From the NCBI GenBank assembly GCA_949287345.1, contig CASEGD010000046.1:1-7676 (forward strand): a DNA stretch of 7,676 nucleotides. The letters run 5' to 3'. Made by a program: the position numbers and the translations under genes. This DNA is from an uncultured Phascolarctobacterium sp. (GTDB lineage: Bacteria > Bacillota > Negativicutes > Acidaminococcales > Acidaminococcaceae). Below, piece by piece: positions 1 through 6,766 of the stretch; position 1 is the first letter of the stretch; each line of letters opens with the position of its first letter. The notes under the pieces were generated by a model. The model was not told the DNA's origin. It saw nothing but the letters and a program-made list of their open reading frames with translations, and did no database searches.

Positions 1-1
1 G

Positions 2-2188
2 CCGTTTGTGTCGGAATCCGTTGTTAAACGCATCCGCCCGCGCATTTTTATGCCGGTTGAAACGGAATTGTGGCCTAATTTGCTGCGCGCCCTGCGCGAG
101 CGCAATATTCCGGTGATGATGGTTAACGGGCGTATTTCCGAAAAATCCGTTAAAACCTACCGTTACCTGCTGGGTATCTGGGACGATATGCTGAACACGG
201 TCAGCCGTTTCTGCATGCAGTCCAGCATTGACGCCGATTATATCCGCCATTTGGGCGCGGACCCAAGCAAGATTTACGTTACCGGCAATACCAAGTTTGA
301 CCAGACCTATGCGGAAGTAACGCAGGAGGATTTGGACTGCTATAAAAAAGAACTGGGCATTGAAGGGGCTTACCCCGTTATTGTTGCCGGTTCTACGCAC
401 CCCAGCGAAGAAAAAGCCATGCTGGAAGCTTTTAAAACGATTAAGGAAAGTTACCCCAACGCACGCCTTGTTATCGCGCCGCGCAAACCGGAACGCACCG
501 GCGAGATTGTGCGCCTTGTAGGCAACTTCGGTTACGACGTTGGTTTGCGTTCCAAGCTGCTGAAGCTGGACGGCAACCGTCCGCAGTATCCGGTGCTTGT
601 GATTGACACCATCGGTGAGCTGGGCAGAATTTACTCCGTCGGCGATGTGGTATTTGTCGGCGGCTCGCTTATTAACCACGGCGGCCACAACGTACTGGAA
701 CCTGCCGCACATGCCAAACCGATTATCGTCGGCCCGAGCATGCAGAACTTTAAAGATTCGTATTCTTTGTTAAGCAAAGTCGGCGCCTGCAAAATGGTTA
801 ACGGCGTGCCGGAGCTTACCAAAGAACTGCTTGATATAATTCAGAATGACGAAAGACGTGCCAAAATGGGCGCGGCTTCCCTGCAGGTTATCAAGGAAAA
901 CCGCGGCGCTGCGGTGCGCAGTATTGAATACCTTGAAGATTTACTGCGCATTACCACTGTTCCCGCAACCATTATGACGCGCTACCCGACCAATATCCGC
1001 AACCTGAAGGACGACGGCGGCATCAGCCTGCGCAACGGCGACTTCATTATCCAGTATGTTTACCAGCTGGTGCATGGCGCAGAAGTTTCGCTGGCTGGCA
1101 ATATCCTGCTGTTCGTGCTGCGTTTCTTCTCGTTCCTGTATGAGTTTGGCGTTTGCAGCAAACTGTGGCTGTATAAGGTCGGTTTCTTCAACCAGAAAAA
1201 ACTGGATTGCTGCGTAATTTCCATCGGCAACATTACCGTAGGCGGTACGGGTAAAACCCCGACCGCACAGAAGGTTGCCGCCATGATTAAAAACATGGGC
1301 TACCGCGTCGTTATCCTCAACCGCGGCTACCGTTCCCACTGGGATAAGGAGCTGGGCGTGGTAAGCGACGGCAAAAAGATTTTTATGACGGCGTATGAAG
1401 CAGGCGACGAAGCATACCTGATGGCGAAAACCCTGCCTGGCATTCCGGTTGTTATCGGTAAAAACCGTGCCGTTACCGGCCAGTATGCCGTGGATAAATT
1501 AAATGCCGAAGTCATCATCATGGACGACGGCTATCAGCACTGGCATTTGTACCGCGACCTTGACGTTGTGCTGGTCGATACCTATAATATGTTCGGCAAC
1601 GGCAGCCTGCTGCCGCGCGGCACCCTGCGCGAGCCTTTGAAACACCTTGACAGGGCGGGACTGTTTTTGCTGACGAAAACCGACCAGAGCTCGCAGTTCA
1701 GCCGTATTAACCTGCGCAAAACGCTGGCTAAATACAACGACGAAGCTCCGGTTATCGAAAGTATCCACCATCCGAAAAACTTTGTCGAAATTGCCGACTG
1801 GTATAAGGGCATCCACGAAAATACTCTGGAGCTTTCCGAACTGGAAGGCAAAAAGGTTATGGTCTTCTCCGCTATCGGCAACCCGTCCTCGTTTGAACAG
1901 ACGCTGGCGGGCATCGGCCTTGATATCCTTGAAGCCATCCGATACCCCGACCATCACGATTACGGCATGATTGAAATGCAGTACATCAGCGAGCGCGCGG
2001 CCAGCAAAGAGGCTGTGGCGCTGATTACCACCGCTAAGGACGCGGTTAAAATCCCGACGGAATTTATTTACTTCAACAGGGATTTGCCGCTGTACATATT
2101 AAACATGGACATTATGATTACGGAAGGGCAGGACTTGTTTGAAAAAGCAATCGTCGCTGCTATCCAAAAGGAGACGAAAAAGCAATGA
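2..2188 (+). CDS. waaA-lpxK: Fused Kdo transferase (WaaA/KdtA, 5' partial) and lipid A 4'-kinase (LpxK)
   Basis: Two lipid A enzymes lie in one uninterrupted frame. Residues are numbered from the GTG at 8, which is not the true start because the frame is open to the left edge; by comparison with WaaA about 100 residues, including most of the N-terminal acceptor domain, are missing. Residues 1 to about 313 are WaaA: ETELWPN (18-24), GSTHPSEE (128-135) and the donor-site segment GGSLINHGGHNVLEP (218-232). It transfers Kdo from CMP-Kdo to lipid IVA at the inner membrane. A linker (about 314-345) and a hydrophobic, probably membrane-associated stretch (about 362-380) lead into LpxK: Walker A GGTGKTP (412-418), AGDE (465-468), DDGYQH (506-511), DHH (648-650) and AKDAVK (676-681). 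LpxK phosphorylates the 4' position of the tetraacyl disaccharide to give lipid IVA, the WaaA acceptor. The LpxK part is full length (about 380 residues; E. coli 328). Domain identities are secure; activity of both halves is inferred. Confidence 0.93.
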   Translation, partial: PFVSESVVKRIRPRIFMPVETELWPNLLRALRERNIPVMMVNGRISEKSVKTYRYLLGIWDDMLNTVSRFCMQSSIDADYIRHLGADPSKIYVTGNTKFDQTYAEVTQEDLDCYKKELGIEGAYPVIVAGSTHPSEEKAMLEAFKTIKESYPNARLVIAPRKPERTGEIVRLVGNFGYDVGLRSKLLKLDGNRPQYPVLVIDTIGELGRIYSVGDVVFVGGSLINHGGHNVLEPAAHAKPIIVGPSMQNFKDSYSLLSKVGACKMVNGVPELTKELLDIIQNDERRAKMGAASLQVIKENRGAAVRSIEYLEDLLRITTVPATIMTRYPTNIRNLKDDGGISLRNGDFIIQYVYQLVHGAEVSLAGNILLFVLRFFSFLYEFGVCSKLWLYKVGFFNQKKLDCCVISIGNITVGGTGKTPTAQKVAAMIKNMGYRVVILNRGYRSHWDKELGVVSDGKKIFMTAYEAGDEAYLMAKTLPGIPVVIGKNRAVTGQYAVDKLNAEVIIMDDGYQHWHLYRDLDVVLVDTYNMFGNGSLLPRGTLREPLKHLDRAGLFLLTKTDQSSQFSRINLRKTLAKYNDEAPVIESIHHPKNFVEIADWYKGIHENTLELSELEGKKVMVFSAIGNPSSFEQTLAGIGLDILEAIRYPDHHDYGMIEMQYISERAASKEAVALITTAKDAVKIPTEFIYFNRDLPLYILNMDIMITEGQDLFEKAIVAAIQKETKKQ

Positions 2189-2919
2189 AGGTTTTATGTG
2201 TAATTCCTGCGCGTTATGCTTCTACACGCCTGCCGGGCAAACCGCTGGCGCTGATTGCCGGTAAGCCGATGATTCAGCATACCTACATGCGTGCCTGCGA
2301 GGCTCAGGAGCCGGACGACGTTATCGTAGCCACCGACAACGAAAAGGTTTACGATACCGTTATCGGTTTCGGCGGCAAAGCCGTAATGACTTCGCCCGAC
2401 CATCCGAGCGGCACCGACCGTCTGGCAGAGGTTGCCATGCAGTACCCGGACGTTGACGTTATCATCAACGTGCAGGGCGATGAACCGATGATTGACCCGG
2501 ATATTATCGACCGTCTGGCGAAAGCCTTTGACGGCAACGATGAGCTTAAAATGGCGACGATGAAAGTGCCGATGCAGGAAAGCGAATACAACGACCCTGC
2601 CGCCGTTAAGGTTGTTACCGACGATAACGGCTACGCGCTGTACTTCTCCCGCAGCCTGATTCCGTATCCGCGCAACGAGGTTGCAGGCGCAAAAGTGTAT
2701 AAACACGTAGGCGTTTACGCATACCGCCGTGACTTTTTGCTGCAATACGCCGCGCTTGAGCCAACCGTGCTGGAGCAGGTAGAAGGGCTTGAACAGCTGC
2801 GCGCTTTGCAGAACGGCTATAAAATCAAAGTGCTGGAAAGCGATTTTCAGGGCATCGGCATTGATACGCCGGAAGATTTGGAAGCCATCAACAAACTTTT
2901 TGCAGAAAAGAATAAATAA
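2185..2919 (+). CDS. kdsB: CMP-Kdo synthetase (3-deoxy-manno-octulosonate cytidylyltransferase)
   Basis: KdsB activates Kdo with CTP, giving CMP-Kdo and pyrophosphate in the cytoplasm; CMP-Kdo is the donor used by the WaaA domain encoded just upstream. The 244-residue product matches the family length (E. coli 248). Visible motifs are the N-terminal nucleotide-binding segment IPARYASTRLPGKPL (7-21), SPDHPSGTDRLAEV (70-83), the metal-binding QGDEP (97-101), YKHVGVYAYRR (172-182), EQVEGLEQLRAL (197-208) and GIDTPEDLE (225-233). The start overlaps the lpxK stop as ATGA, and an AAGGAG at 2168-2173 lies 11 bases ahead, so translation is probably coupled to the upstream gene. No key residue appears to be missing. 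The related CMP-sialic acid synthetases are unlikely given the KdsB-specific motifs and the Kdo gene neighbours. Confidence 0.97.
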   Translation: MKVLCVIPARYASTRLPGKPLALIAGKPMIQHTYMRACEAQEPDDVIVATDNEKVYDTVIGFGGKAVMTSPDHPSGTDRLAEVAMQYPDVDVIINVQGDEPMIDPDIIDRLAKAFDGNDELKMATMKVPMQESEYNDPAAVKVVTDDNGYALYFSRSLIPYPRNEVAGAKVYKHVGVYAYRRDFLLQYAALEPTVLEQVEGLEQLRALQNGYKIKVLESDFQGIGIDTPEDLEAINKLFAEKNK

Positions 2920-2939
2920 TACATTTGCGATTTGACGAT

Positions 2940-2947
2940 AAAGGAGG
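2940..2947 (+). promoter_or_regulatory. Ribosome binding site fixing the kdsA start at 2953
   Basis: AAAGGAGG, a near-perfect Shine-Dalgarno sequence, ends 5 bases before the ATG at 2953. A TTG in the same frame at 2932 would place this site inside the coding region and has no comparable site of its own, so the ATG is the better start. Confidence 0.85.
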
Positions 2948-2952
2948 CAGAC

Positions 2953-3771
2953 ATGAATATAGTAACTGTTGGCGATTACAAAGTAGGTCAGGGCAACCCG
3001 ATGCTGCTGATGGCAGGCCCGTGCGTGCTGGAAGGCTACGAACGCAGCCTGATGATTGGGCAGCGCGCCAAAGCCATTGCCGATAAAATCGGCATGCCCT
3101 ATGTTTTTAAAGCATCCTTCGATAAGGCAAACCGTTCTTCTTACAGCTCCTTCCGCGGGCCGGGATTAAAAGAAGGCCTTGCGATTTTAGCGCAGATTAA
3201 GAAGGATTTGGGCGTGCCTGTCGTTACCGATATCCACGAAACCTGTCAGGTTGAGCCTGCCGCCGAAGTGGCAGATATTTTGCAGATTCCGGCCTTTTTG
3301 TGCCGCCAGACCGACCTTGTTTACCAGGCCGGCAAATCCGGCAGGACGGTTAATGTAAAAAAAGGCCAGTTCCTTGCTCCGTGGGATATGAAAAACGTAA
3401 TCAAAAAAATTGAAGAATCCGGCAACAAAAACATTATGCTGACGGAACGCGGCGCAAGCTTCGGCTACAACACGCTGGTAACCGATATGCGCGGCCTTGC
3501 GATTATGCGCGAGCTGGGCTACCCGGTAGTTATGGATGCTACGCACAGCGTGCAGATTCCGGGCGGCCAGGGTACTTCCTCCGGCGGGCAGAGCCAGTAT
3601 GTGCCGCATATGGCAAGGGCTGCCGCTGCGGTAGGCATCGACGCTTTGTTCCTCGAAGTACACGATAATCCGGCGGAAGCGCTTTCCGACGGTCCGAATA
3701 TGGTTAAACTGGATAACCTTGAAGCGCTTTTGAAAGACGTTCTGGCAATCGATAAGATTGTACGCGGTTAA
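2953..3771 (+). CDS. kdsA: Kdo-8-phosphate synthase, metal-dependent class
   Basis: KdsA condenses phosphoenolpyruvate with arabinose-5-phosphate to give Kdo-8-phosphate, using the arabinose-5-phosphate made by the next gene's product. From the ATG at 2953 the protein has 272 residues, close to Aquifex KdsA. Motifs include AGPCVLEG (21-28), [12 protein letters not shown] (52-63), RGPGLKEG (68-75), VTDIHE (91-96), FLCRQTDLV (115-123), [13 protein letters not shown] (134-146), [18 protein letters not shown] (164-181), MDATHSVQ (194-201) and ALSDGPNM (243-250). Cys24, His198, Glu235 and Asp246 correspond, each with an offset of 13, to the metal ligands Cys11, His185, Glu222 and Asp233 as I recall them for Aquifex KdsA. 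The metal-independent E. coli type has Asn in place of the Cys. The gene follows kdsB after a 33-base gap holding only the ribosome binding site. A DAHP synthase is the nearest alternative, but the KANRSS motif favours KdsA. Confidence 0.96.
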   Translation: MNIVTVGDYKVGQGNPMLLMAGPCVLEGYERSLMIGQRAKAIADKIGMPYVFKASFDKANRSSYSSFRGPGLKEGLAILAQIKKDLGVPVVTDIHETCQVEPAAEVADILQIPAFLCRQTDLVYQAGKSGRTVNVKKGQFLAPWDMKNVIKKIEESGNKNIMLTERGASFGYNTLVTDMRGLAIMRELGYPVVMDATHSVQIPGGQGTSSGGQSQYVPHMARAAAAVGIDALFLEVHDNPAEALSDGPNMVKLDNLEALLKDVLAIDKIVRG

Positions 3772-3801
3772 TGACGTTTTAATTAAAGGAGTGATTTCCT
3801 G

Positions 3802-4779
3802 ATGGAAGACAAGATGCTGGAACAGGCGCGCGAAGTGCTGCGCCTGGAAGCAGAAGCTGTTCTGGAACAGGTTGAACGCATAGATGAGCATTTTAAGGCT
3901 GCGGTGGAAATGATTATGGCTTGCAACGGACGCGTGGTTATTACCGGCATGGGCAAGTCCGGCATCATCGGCCGCAAAATGGCTGCCACGCTGGCCAGCA
4001 CCGGCACGCCGTCCTTTTACCTGCACCCGGCTGAGGGCATCCACGGCGATTTGGGCATGGTAACGGAAAACGACGTTGTTATCGCGCTGTCCAACAGCGG
4101 CGAAACCGGCGAAGTGCTGCACATTCTGCCTTCGCTGCGCAGAATCGGCGCCAAGCTGATTGCCATGGTCGGCAACCCCAATTCCACGCTGGCCAAAAAT
4201 TCGGACGTTGTACTTAACGTCGGCGTCAGCAGGGAAGCCTGCCCGCTCGGGCTTGCGCCCACCTCCAGCACTACGGCGGCGCTGGCTTACGGTGATGCGC
4301 TTGCTTTGGCGCTGCTTTCCGAACACAAATTTACTGCCAGCCAGTTTGCCGTATTCCATCCGGGCGGTTCGCTGGGGCGCAAACTTTTGCTTACCGTTGC
4401 GGACATTATGCACAGCGGCGACGAGAACCCGCTTGTTAAAGCGGACCTCAGCGTGCAGGAAGCGCTCTTTGTCATTACCGATAAAGGCTTGGGCGCAGTT
4501 TCCGTTGTTGATGAAAACAACAAAATGCTGGGCGTGCTGACGGACGGCGATATCCGCCGCGGGCTCAGCAAAGGCGTGGACTTCTTAAAACGCCCTGTAA
4601 CGGAACTGATGACTGCCAACCCGAAAACCATTACCAAAGAAAAACTGGCAGCCGCAGCACTGCACCTTATGGAAAGCAACCACCCGAAACCGATTACCGT
4701 ATTGCCCGTTGTCGATGCGGAAAATCACGTTATCGGGCTGCTGCATATGACTGACCTTGTACGTCAGGGCGTGGTATAA
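3802..4779 (+). CDS. kdsD: D-arabinose-5-phosphate isomerase (KdsD/KpsF/GutQ family)
   Basis: This enzyme interconverts ribulose-5-phosphate and arabinose-5-phosphate, the first committed step to Kdo. The 325-residue protein (E. coli KdsD 328) has an N-terminal SIS sugar-isomerase domain (about 40-175) followed by two CBS domains (about 200-258 and 267-325). Visible motifs are TGMGKSGIIGRK (48-59), HPAEGIHGDLGMV (75-87), SNSGETGE (97-104), PTSSTTAALAYGDALA (153-168) and FHPGGSLGRKLL (185-196). Lys52, Glu104, Glu145 and His186 fall at a constant offset of 7 from the catalytic residues Lys59, Glu111, Glu152 and His193 reported for E. coli KdsD, so the active site looks intact. AAAGGAG at 3785-3791 lies 10 bases ahead of the ATG; the gap after kdsA is 30 bases. 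Position among the other Kdo genes favours the housekeeping KdsD role over the capsule (KpsF) or glucitol (GutQ) paralogues. Confidence 0.96.
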   Translation: MEDKMLEQAREVLRLEAEAVLEQVERIDEHFKAAVEMIMACNGRVVITGMGKSGIIGRKMAATLASTGTPSFYLHPAEGIHGDLGMVTENDVVIALSNSGETGEVLHILPSLRRIGAKLIAMVGNPNSTLAKNSDVVLNVGVSREACPLGLAPTSSTTAALAYGDALALALLSEHKFTASQFAVFHPGGSLGRKLLLTVADIMHSGDENPLVKADLSVQEALFVITDKGLGAVSVVDENNKMLGVLTDGDIRRGLSKGVDFLKRPVTELMTANPKTITKEKLAAAALHLMESNHPKPITVLPVVDAENHVIGLLHMTDLVRQGVV

Positions 4780-5324
4780 TGATGAGTGACGTAAAAAATG
4801 CCGCCAAAATAAAATTGCTGGCGCTGGACGTGGACGGCGTGCTGACGGACGGCAGCCTAAACATCGGTGCGGAAGGCGAACTTTTTAAAGCCTTCAACGC
4901 GCGCGATGGTTTGGGCTTAAGCTGCCTCCTGCGCAGCGGCGTGCGCGTGGCGATTATTACCGGGCGCAAAAGCGCAATTATCCACCGCCGTGCGGAAGAA
5001 CTTGGCATTACAGAACTTTACGAAGGCATAAAAGATAAAAGAAAAATACTGGCGGAACTGGCAGAGCAGGGCGGCCTTGCGCGTGAGGAAATTGCCTACA
5101 TGGGCGACGACCTGAACGACCTGCCTGCGCTTACTTATGCAGGGCTTGCCTGCGCACCGGCGGATGCAGCGCCGGAAGTGCTTGCTGCCAGCCAGTTTAT
5201 CAGCACAAAATGCGGCGGGCGCGGCGCAGTACGCGAAGCGGCAGAGCTGATTTTAAAAGCGCAGGGCAAATGGACTGAAATTGTAGATGCTTATCTTAAG
5301 CAGGGACAGGGAGATTCACAATAA
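4779..5324 (+). CDS. kdsC: Kdo-8-phosphate phosphatase (HAD superfamily)
   Basis: KdsC removes phosphate from Kdo-8-phosphate to give free Kdo for KdsB. The 181-residue protein (E. coli 188) is a capless C0-type HAD phosphatase. HAD motif I is DVDGVLTDG (17-25), with Asp17 as the expected nucleophile and Asp19 as acid/base; motif II is ITGRKS (60-65); motif III is Lys87 in GIKDK; motif IV is GDDLNDLP (109-116). The C-terminal GGRGAVRE (146-153) is typical of KdsC, where the tail reaches a neighbouring subunit of the tetramer. The start overlaps the kdsD stop (TAATG). A second ATG follows directly at 4782 and could equally be used. No strong Shine-Dalgarno sequence is visible, so expression probably depends on coupling to kdsD. 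The HAD phosphatase call is certain and the Kdo-8-P substrate follows from motif and context. Confidence 0.95.
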   Translation: MMSDVKNAAKIKLLALDVDGVLTDGSLNIGAEGELFKAFNARDGLGLSCLLRSGVRVAIITGRKSAIIHRRAEELGITELYEGIKDKRKILAELAEQGGLAREEIAYMGDDLNDLPALTYAGLACAPADAAPEVLAASQFISTKCGGRGAVREAAELILKAQGKWTEIVDAYLKQGQGDSQ

Positions 5325-6229
5325 TGTGGCTTTATTATTTGTTAAAAAGCATGAGCTGGATTATCAGCCACCTGCCTTACAAGCTGGTTGTCAAAATCGG
5401 CTTGGGGCTGGGCAGGCTGTACTATATCATTGCCAAAAAGCAGCGCATCAGGGCGGAAGAAACGATTAAAGAGCGCCTTGGCTACAGCGATGAGGAAGCA
5501 AAGAAAACCATTCACAGCCTGTTCGTCAAGCTGGGCGCAACCTTTATGGAAATTATGTACATGCCGGCTTTAAATAAAGACAATATCCGCGGGCTGGTAA
5601 GCTTTGACCGCCCCGAAGTGCTGTGGGAAGCGCTGGGCGAAGGCAAGGGCGTTGTTATGCTGGCCTGCCACATGGATAACTGGGAATGGCTTGGCGCGGC
5701 GCTGGCACTGAACGGATTTCCGCTGAGCGCTGTTGAAAAACCGCAGCCGAACCATATTTACAGCGACTTTATGAACGAACTGCGTACCGGCGTGGGGCAG
5801 GAAATTTTCTCGCGCGGGACGAGTGAAATTTTAGGCTGCGCACGCGCGATGAAGAAAAAACGCATGCTGGGGCTGATTGCCGACCAGGACGGCGGCTACG
5901 ATGGTATTTTCGTTCCGTTCCTCGGTAAAATGGCATCGACGCCAACCGGCCCTGCGTATTTTTCACGTAAGTTTGACGCGCCGATTGTGCCGATATTCAT
6001 TGTGCGCAAGGAAGGCAATTACGGGCATCAGGCCATTGTTAAGGACCCCATTTACTACGAAAATACCGGCGACCGCAAAGCCGATGATTATAAGGTAACT
6101 TTAAAAATGACGCAGATTGTTGAAGAAGTTATCAAAGAATACCCGGATAACTGGCTGTGGTTCCAGCACCGCTGGAATACCCCTTATACGCCGCCGGAGG
6201 AAAAGGAGCTAAAGCAGGGTGAAGAATAA
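5324..6229 (+). CDS. Lipid A late acyltransferase, LpxL/HtrB family
   Basis: Members of this family add a secondary acyl chain, from acyl-ACP, to Kdo-lipid IVA at the cytoplasmic face of the inner membrane. The 301-residue protein matches the family length (E. coli LpxL 306). It begins with a hydrophobic, probably membrane-associated segment (about 1-37). The catalytic HX4(D/E) motif is HMDNWE (116-121), with GKGVVMLAC just before it; ADQDGGYDGIFVPFLG (186-201) and WFQHRW (279-284) are further family hallmarks. The start overlaps the kdsC stop (TAATG), with AGGGAG at 5308-5313, 10 bases ahead. Placement between the Kdo genes and the lpt genes fits an enzyme acting after Kdo addition and before export. 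Whether it behaves as LpxL, LpxM or LpxP, and which chain length it uses, cannot be read from the sequence, so I give no symbol. Mycobacterial PatA-like enzymes share the fold but not this context. Confidence 0.92.
   Translation: MWLYYLLKSMSWIISHLPYKLVVKIGLGLGRLYYIIAKKQRIRAEETIKERLGYSDEEAKKTIHSLFVKLGATFMEIMYMPALNKDNIRGLVSFDRPEVLWEALGEGKGVVMLACHMDNWEWLGAALALNGFPLSAVEKPQPNHIYSDFMNELRTGVGQEIFSRGTSEILGCARAMKKKRMLGLIADQDGGYDGIFVPFLGKMASTPTGPAYFSRKFDAPIVPIFIVRKEGNYGHQAIVKDPIYYENTGDRKADDYKVTLKMTQIVEEVIKEYPDNWLWFQHRWNTPYTPPEEKELKQGEE
6201..6208 (+). promoter_or_regulatory. Ribosome binding site for the GTG start of lptC
   Basis: AAAAGGAG lies inside the end of the acyltransferase gene, 10 bases before the GTG at 6219. 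It supports this rare start codon: the next in-frame ATG (residue 24) would remove the membrane anchor. Confidence 0.8.
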
Positions 6230-6764
6230 AGGATTGTTACTGATTGCCGGCGGCATTGCCGTGGCGGCGGCCATAATCGCCTGGCTGATGTTTGGCGGCG
6301 AGGCGCCGAAGAACCCGGAAAATGTTGTAACCGAAGTTGCAAGCGCCGTTGTAAAAAACACAACCGTTAACCGCGAGCAGGACGGCAAAGTGCTGTGGGA
6401 GTTTTCCGTTGAAGAACTGGAAAGCGTTTCCGGCAGCGGCGAAGCTGTGCTGAAAGGCGTTAAAGGCAAAATTTACCGCGAGGACGGCTCCGTTATAGAC
6501 GTTGTTGCAGGCGGTGGCAAAATAAATAACGACGACAAAAACTTTGCGTTGGACCGCGGCGTTAAAGCCGTGCTTTCCACCGGTGGCGAGATAACTGCCG
6601 AAGAAATTGCCTGGAACCAGAAAGACGACGTTATTACGGCGACCGGTAAGGTAAAGGTTGTAAAGGACGAGCACACCGCGCTGGCAGATAAAATTGTAAC
6701 CAGCAGCAAATTTGAACATTTTAAATTAAGCGGCCATGCCGAAGTACAGAAAGGGGAACTGTAA
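6219..6764 (+). CDS. lptC: LPS export protein LptC
   Basis: LptC is a bitopic inner-membrane protein that receives LPS from the LptB2FG transporter and passes it to LptA in the periplasm. The 181-residue product (E. coli 191) has a short basic start (MKNKG), one membrane helix (about 5-26) and a periplasmic domain of the LptC/OstA type: alternating beta-strand segments with Gly turns, such as KVLWEFSVEELE (57-68), VLKGVKGKIYREDGS (78-91), and an OstA-like C-terminal unit with GEITAEEIAWN (123-133) and TATGKVKVV (140-148). Overall sequence similarity in this family is low, so the call rests on length, topology, the beta pattern and the position directly before lptA and lptB. Translation starts at a GTG and overlaps the acyltransferase gene by 11 bases, which suggests coupling. 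Confidence 0.88.
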   Translation: MKNKGLLLIAGGIAVAAAIIAWLMFGGEAPKNPENVVTEVASAVVKNTTVNREQDGKVLWEFSVEELESVSGSGEAVLKGVKGKIYREDGSVIDVVAGGGKINNDDKNFALDRGVKAVLSTGGEITAEEIAWNQKDDVITATGKVKVVKDEHTALADKIVTSSKFEHFKLSGHAEVQKGEL

Positions 6765-6766
6765 CA

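Noticed and set aside
8..10. GTG at 8 as the start of waaA.
   Set aside because: The frame is open to the left edge, there is no room to see a ribosome binding site, and the homology begins in the middle of WaaA. The gene is simply cut by the window.
2932..2952. Upstream TTG start for kdsA that would add seven residues.
   Set aside because: It would put the strong AAAGGAGG site inside the gene and lacks its own site; the ATG at 2953 also gives the residue numbering that fits the family.
2920..2952. kdsB-kdsA gap, and likewise the kdsA-kdsD gap (3772-3801), as places for a promoter or terminator.
   Set aside because: Each is about 30 bases, contains mainly the ribosome binding site, and shows no -35/-10 pair or GC-rich hairpin followed by a T-run.
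3787..3800. AGGA/TCCT inverted repeat around the kdsD ribosome binding site, a possible translation-controlling hairpin.
   Set aside because: The stem is only four base pairs with a six-base loop, which is expected by chance and too weak to argue for regulation.
3187..4413. Long minus-strand open frame (408 codons) across kdsA and kdsD.
   Set aside because: It lies opposite two genes with intact, family-matching motifs, crosses their intergenic gap, and its product shows only a low-complexity His/Arg/Ala-rich composition typical of antisense shadows. Other minus-strand frames opposite waaA-lpxK, kdsB, lptC and lptA are rejected for the same reason.
5287..5469. Small plus-strand frame spanning the kdsC/acyltransferase junction.
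   Set aside because: It overlaps both real genes in another frame, has no good ribosome binding site and no recognisable features.
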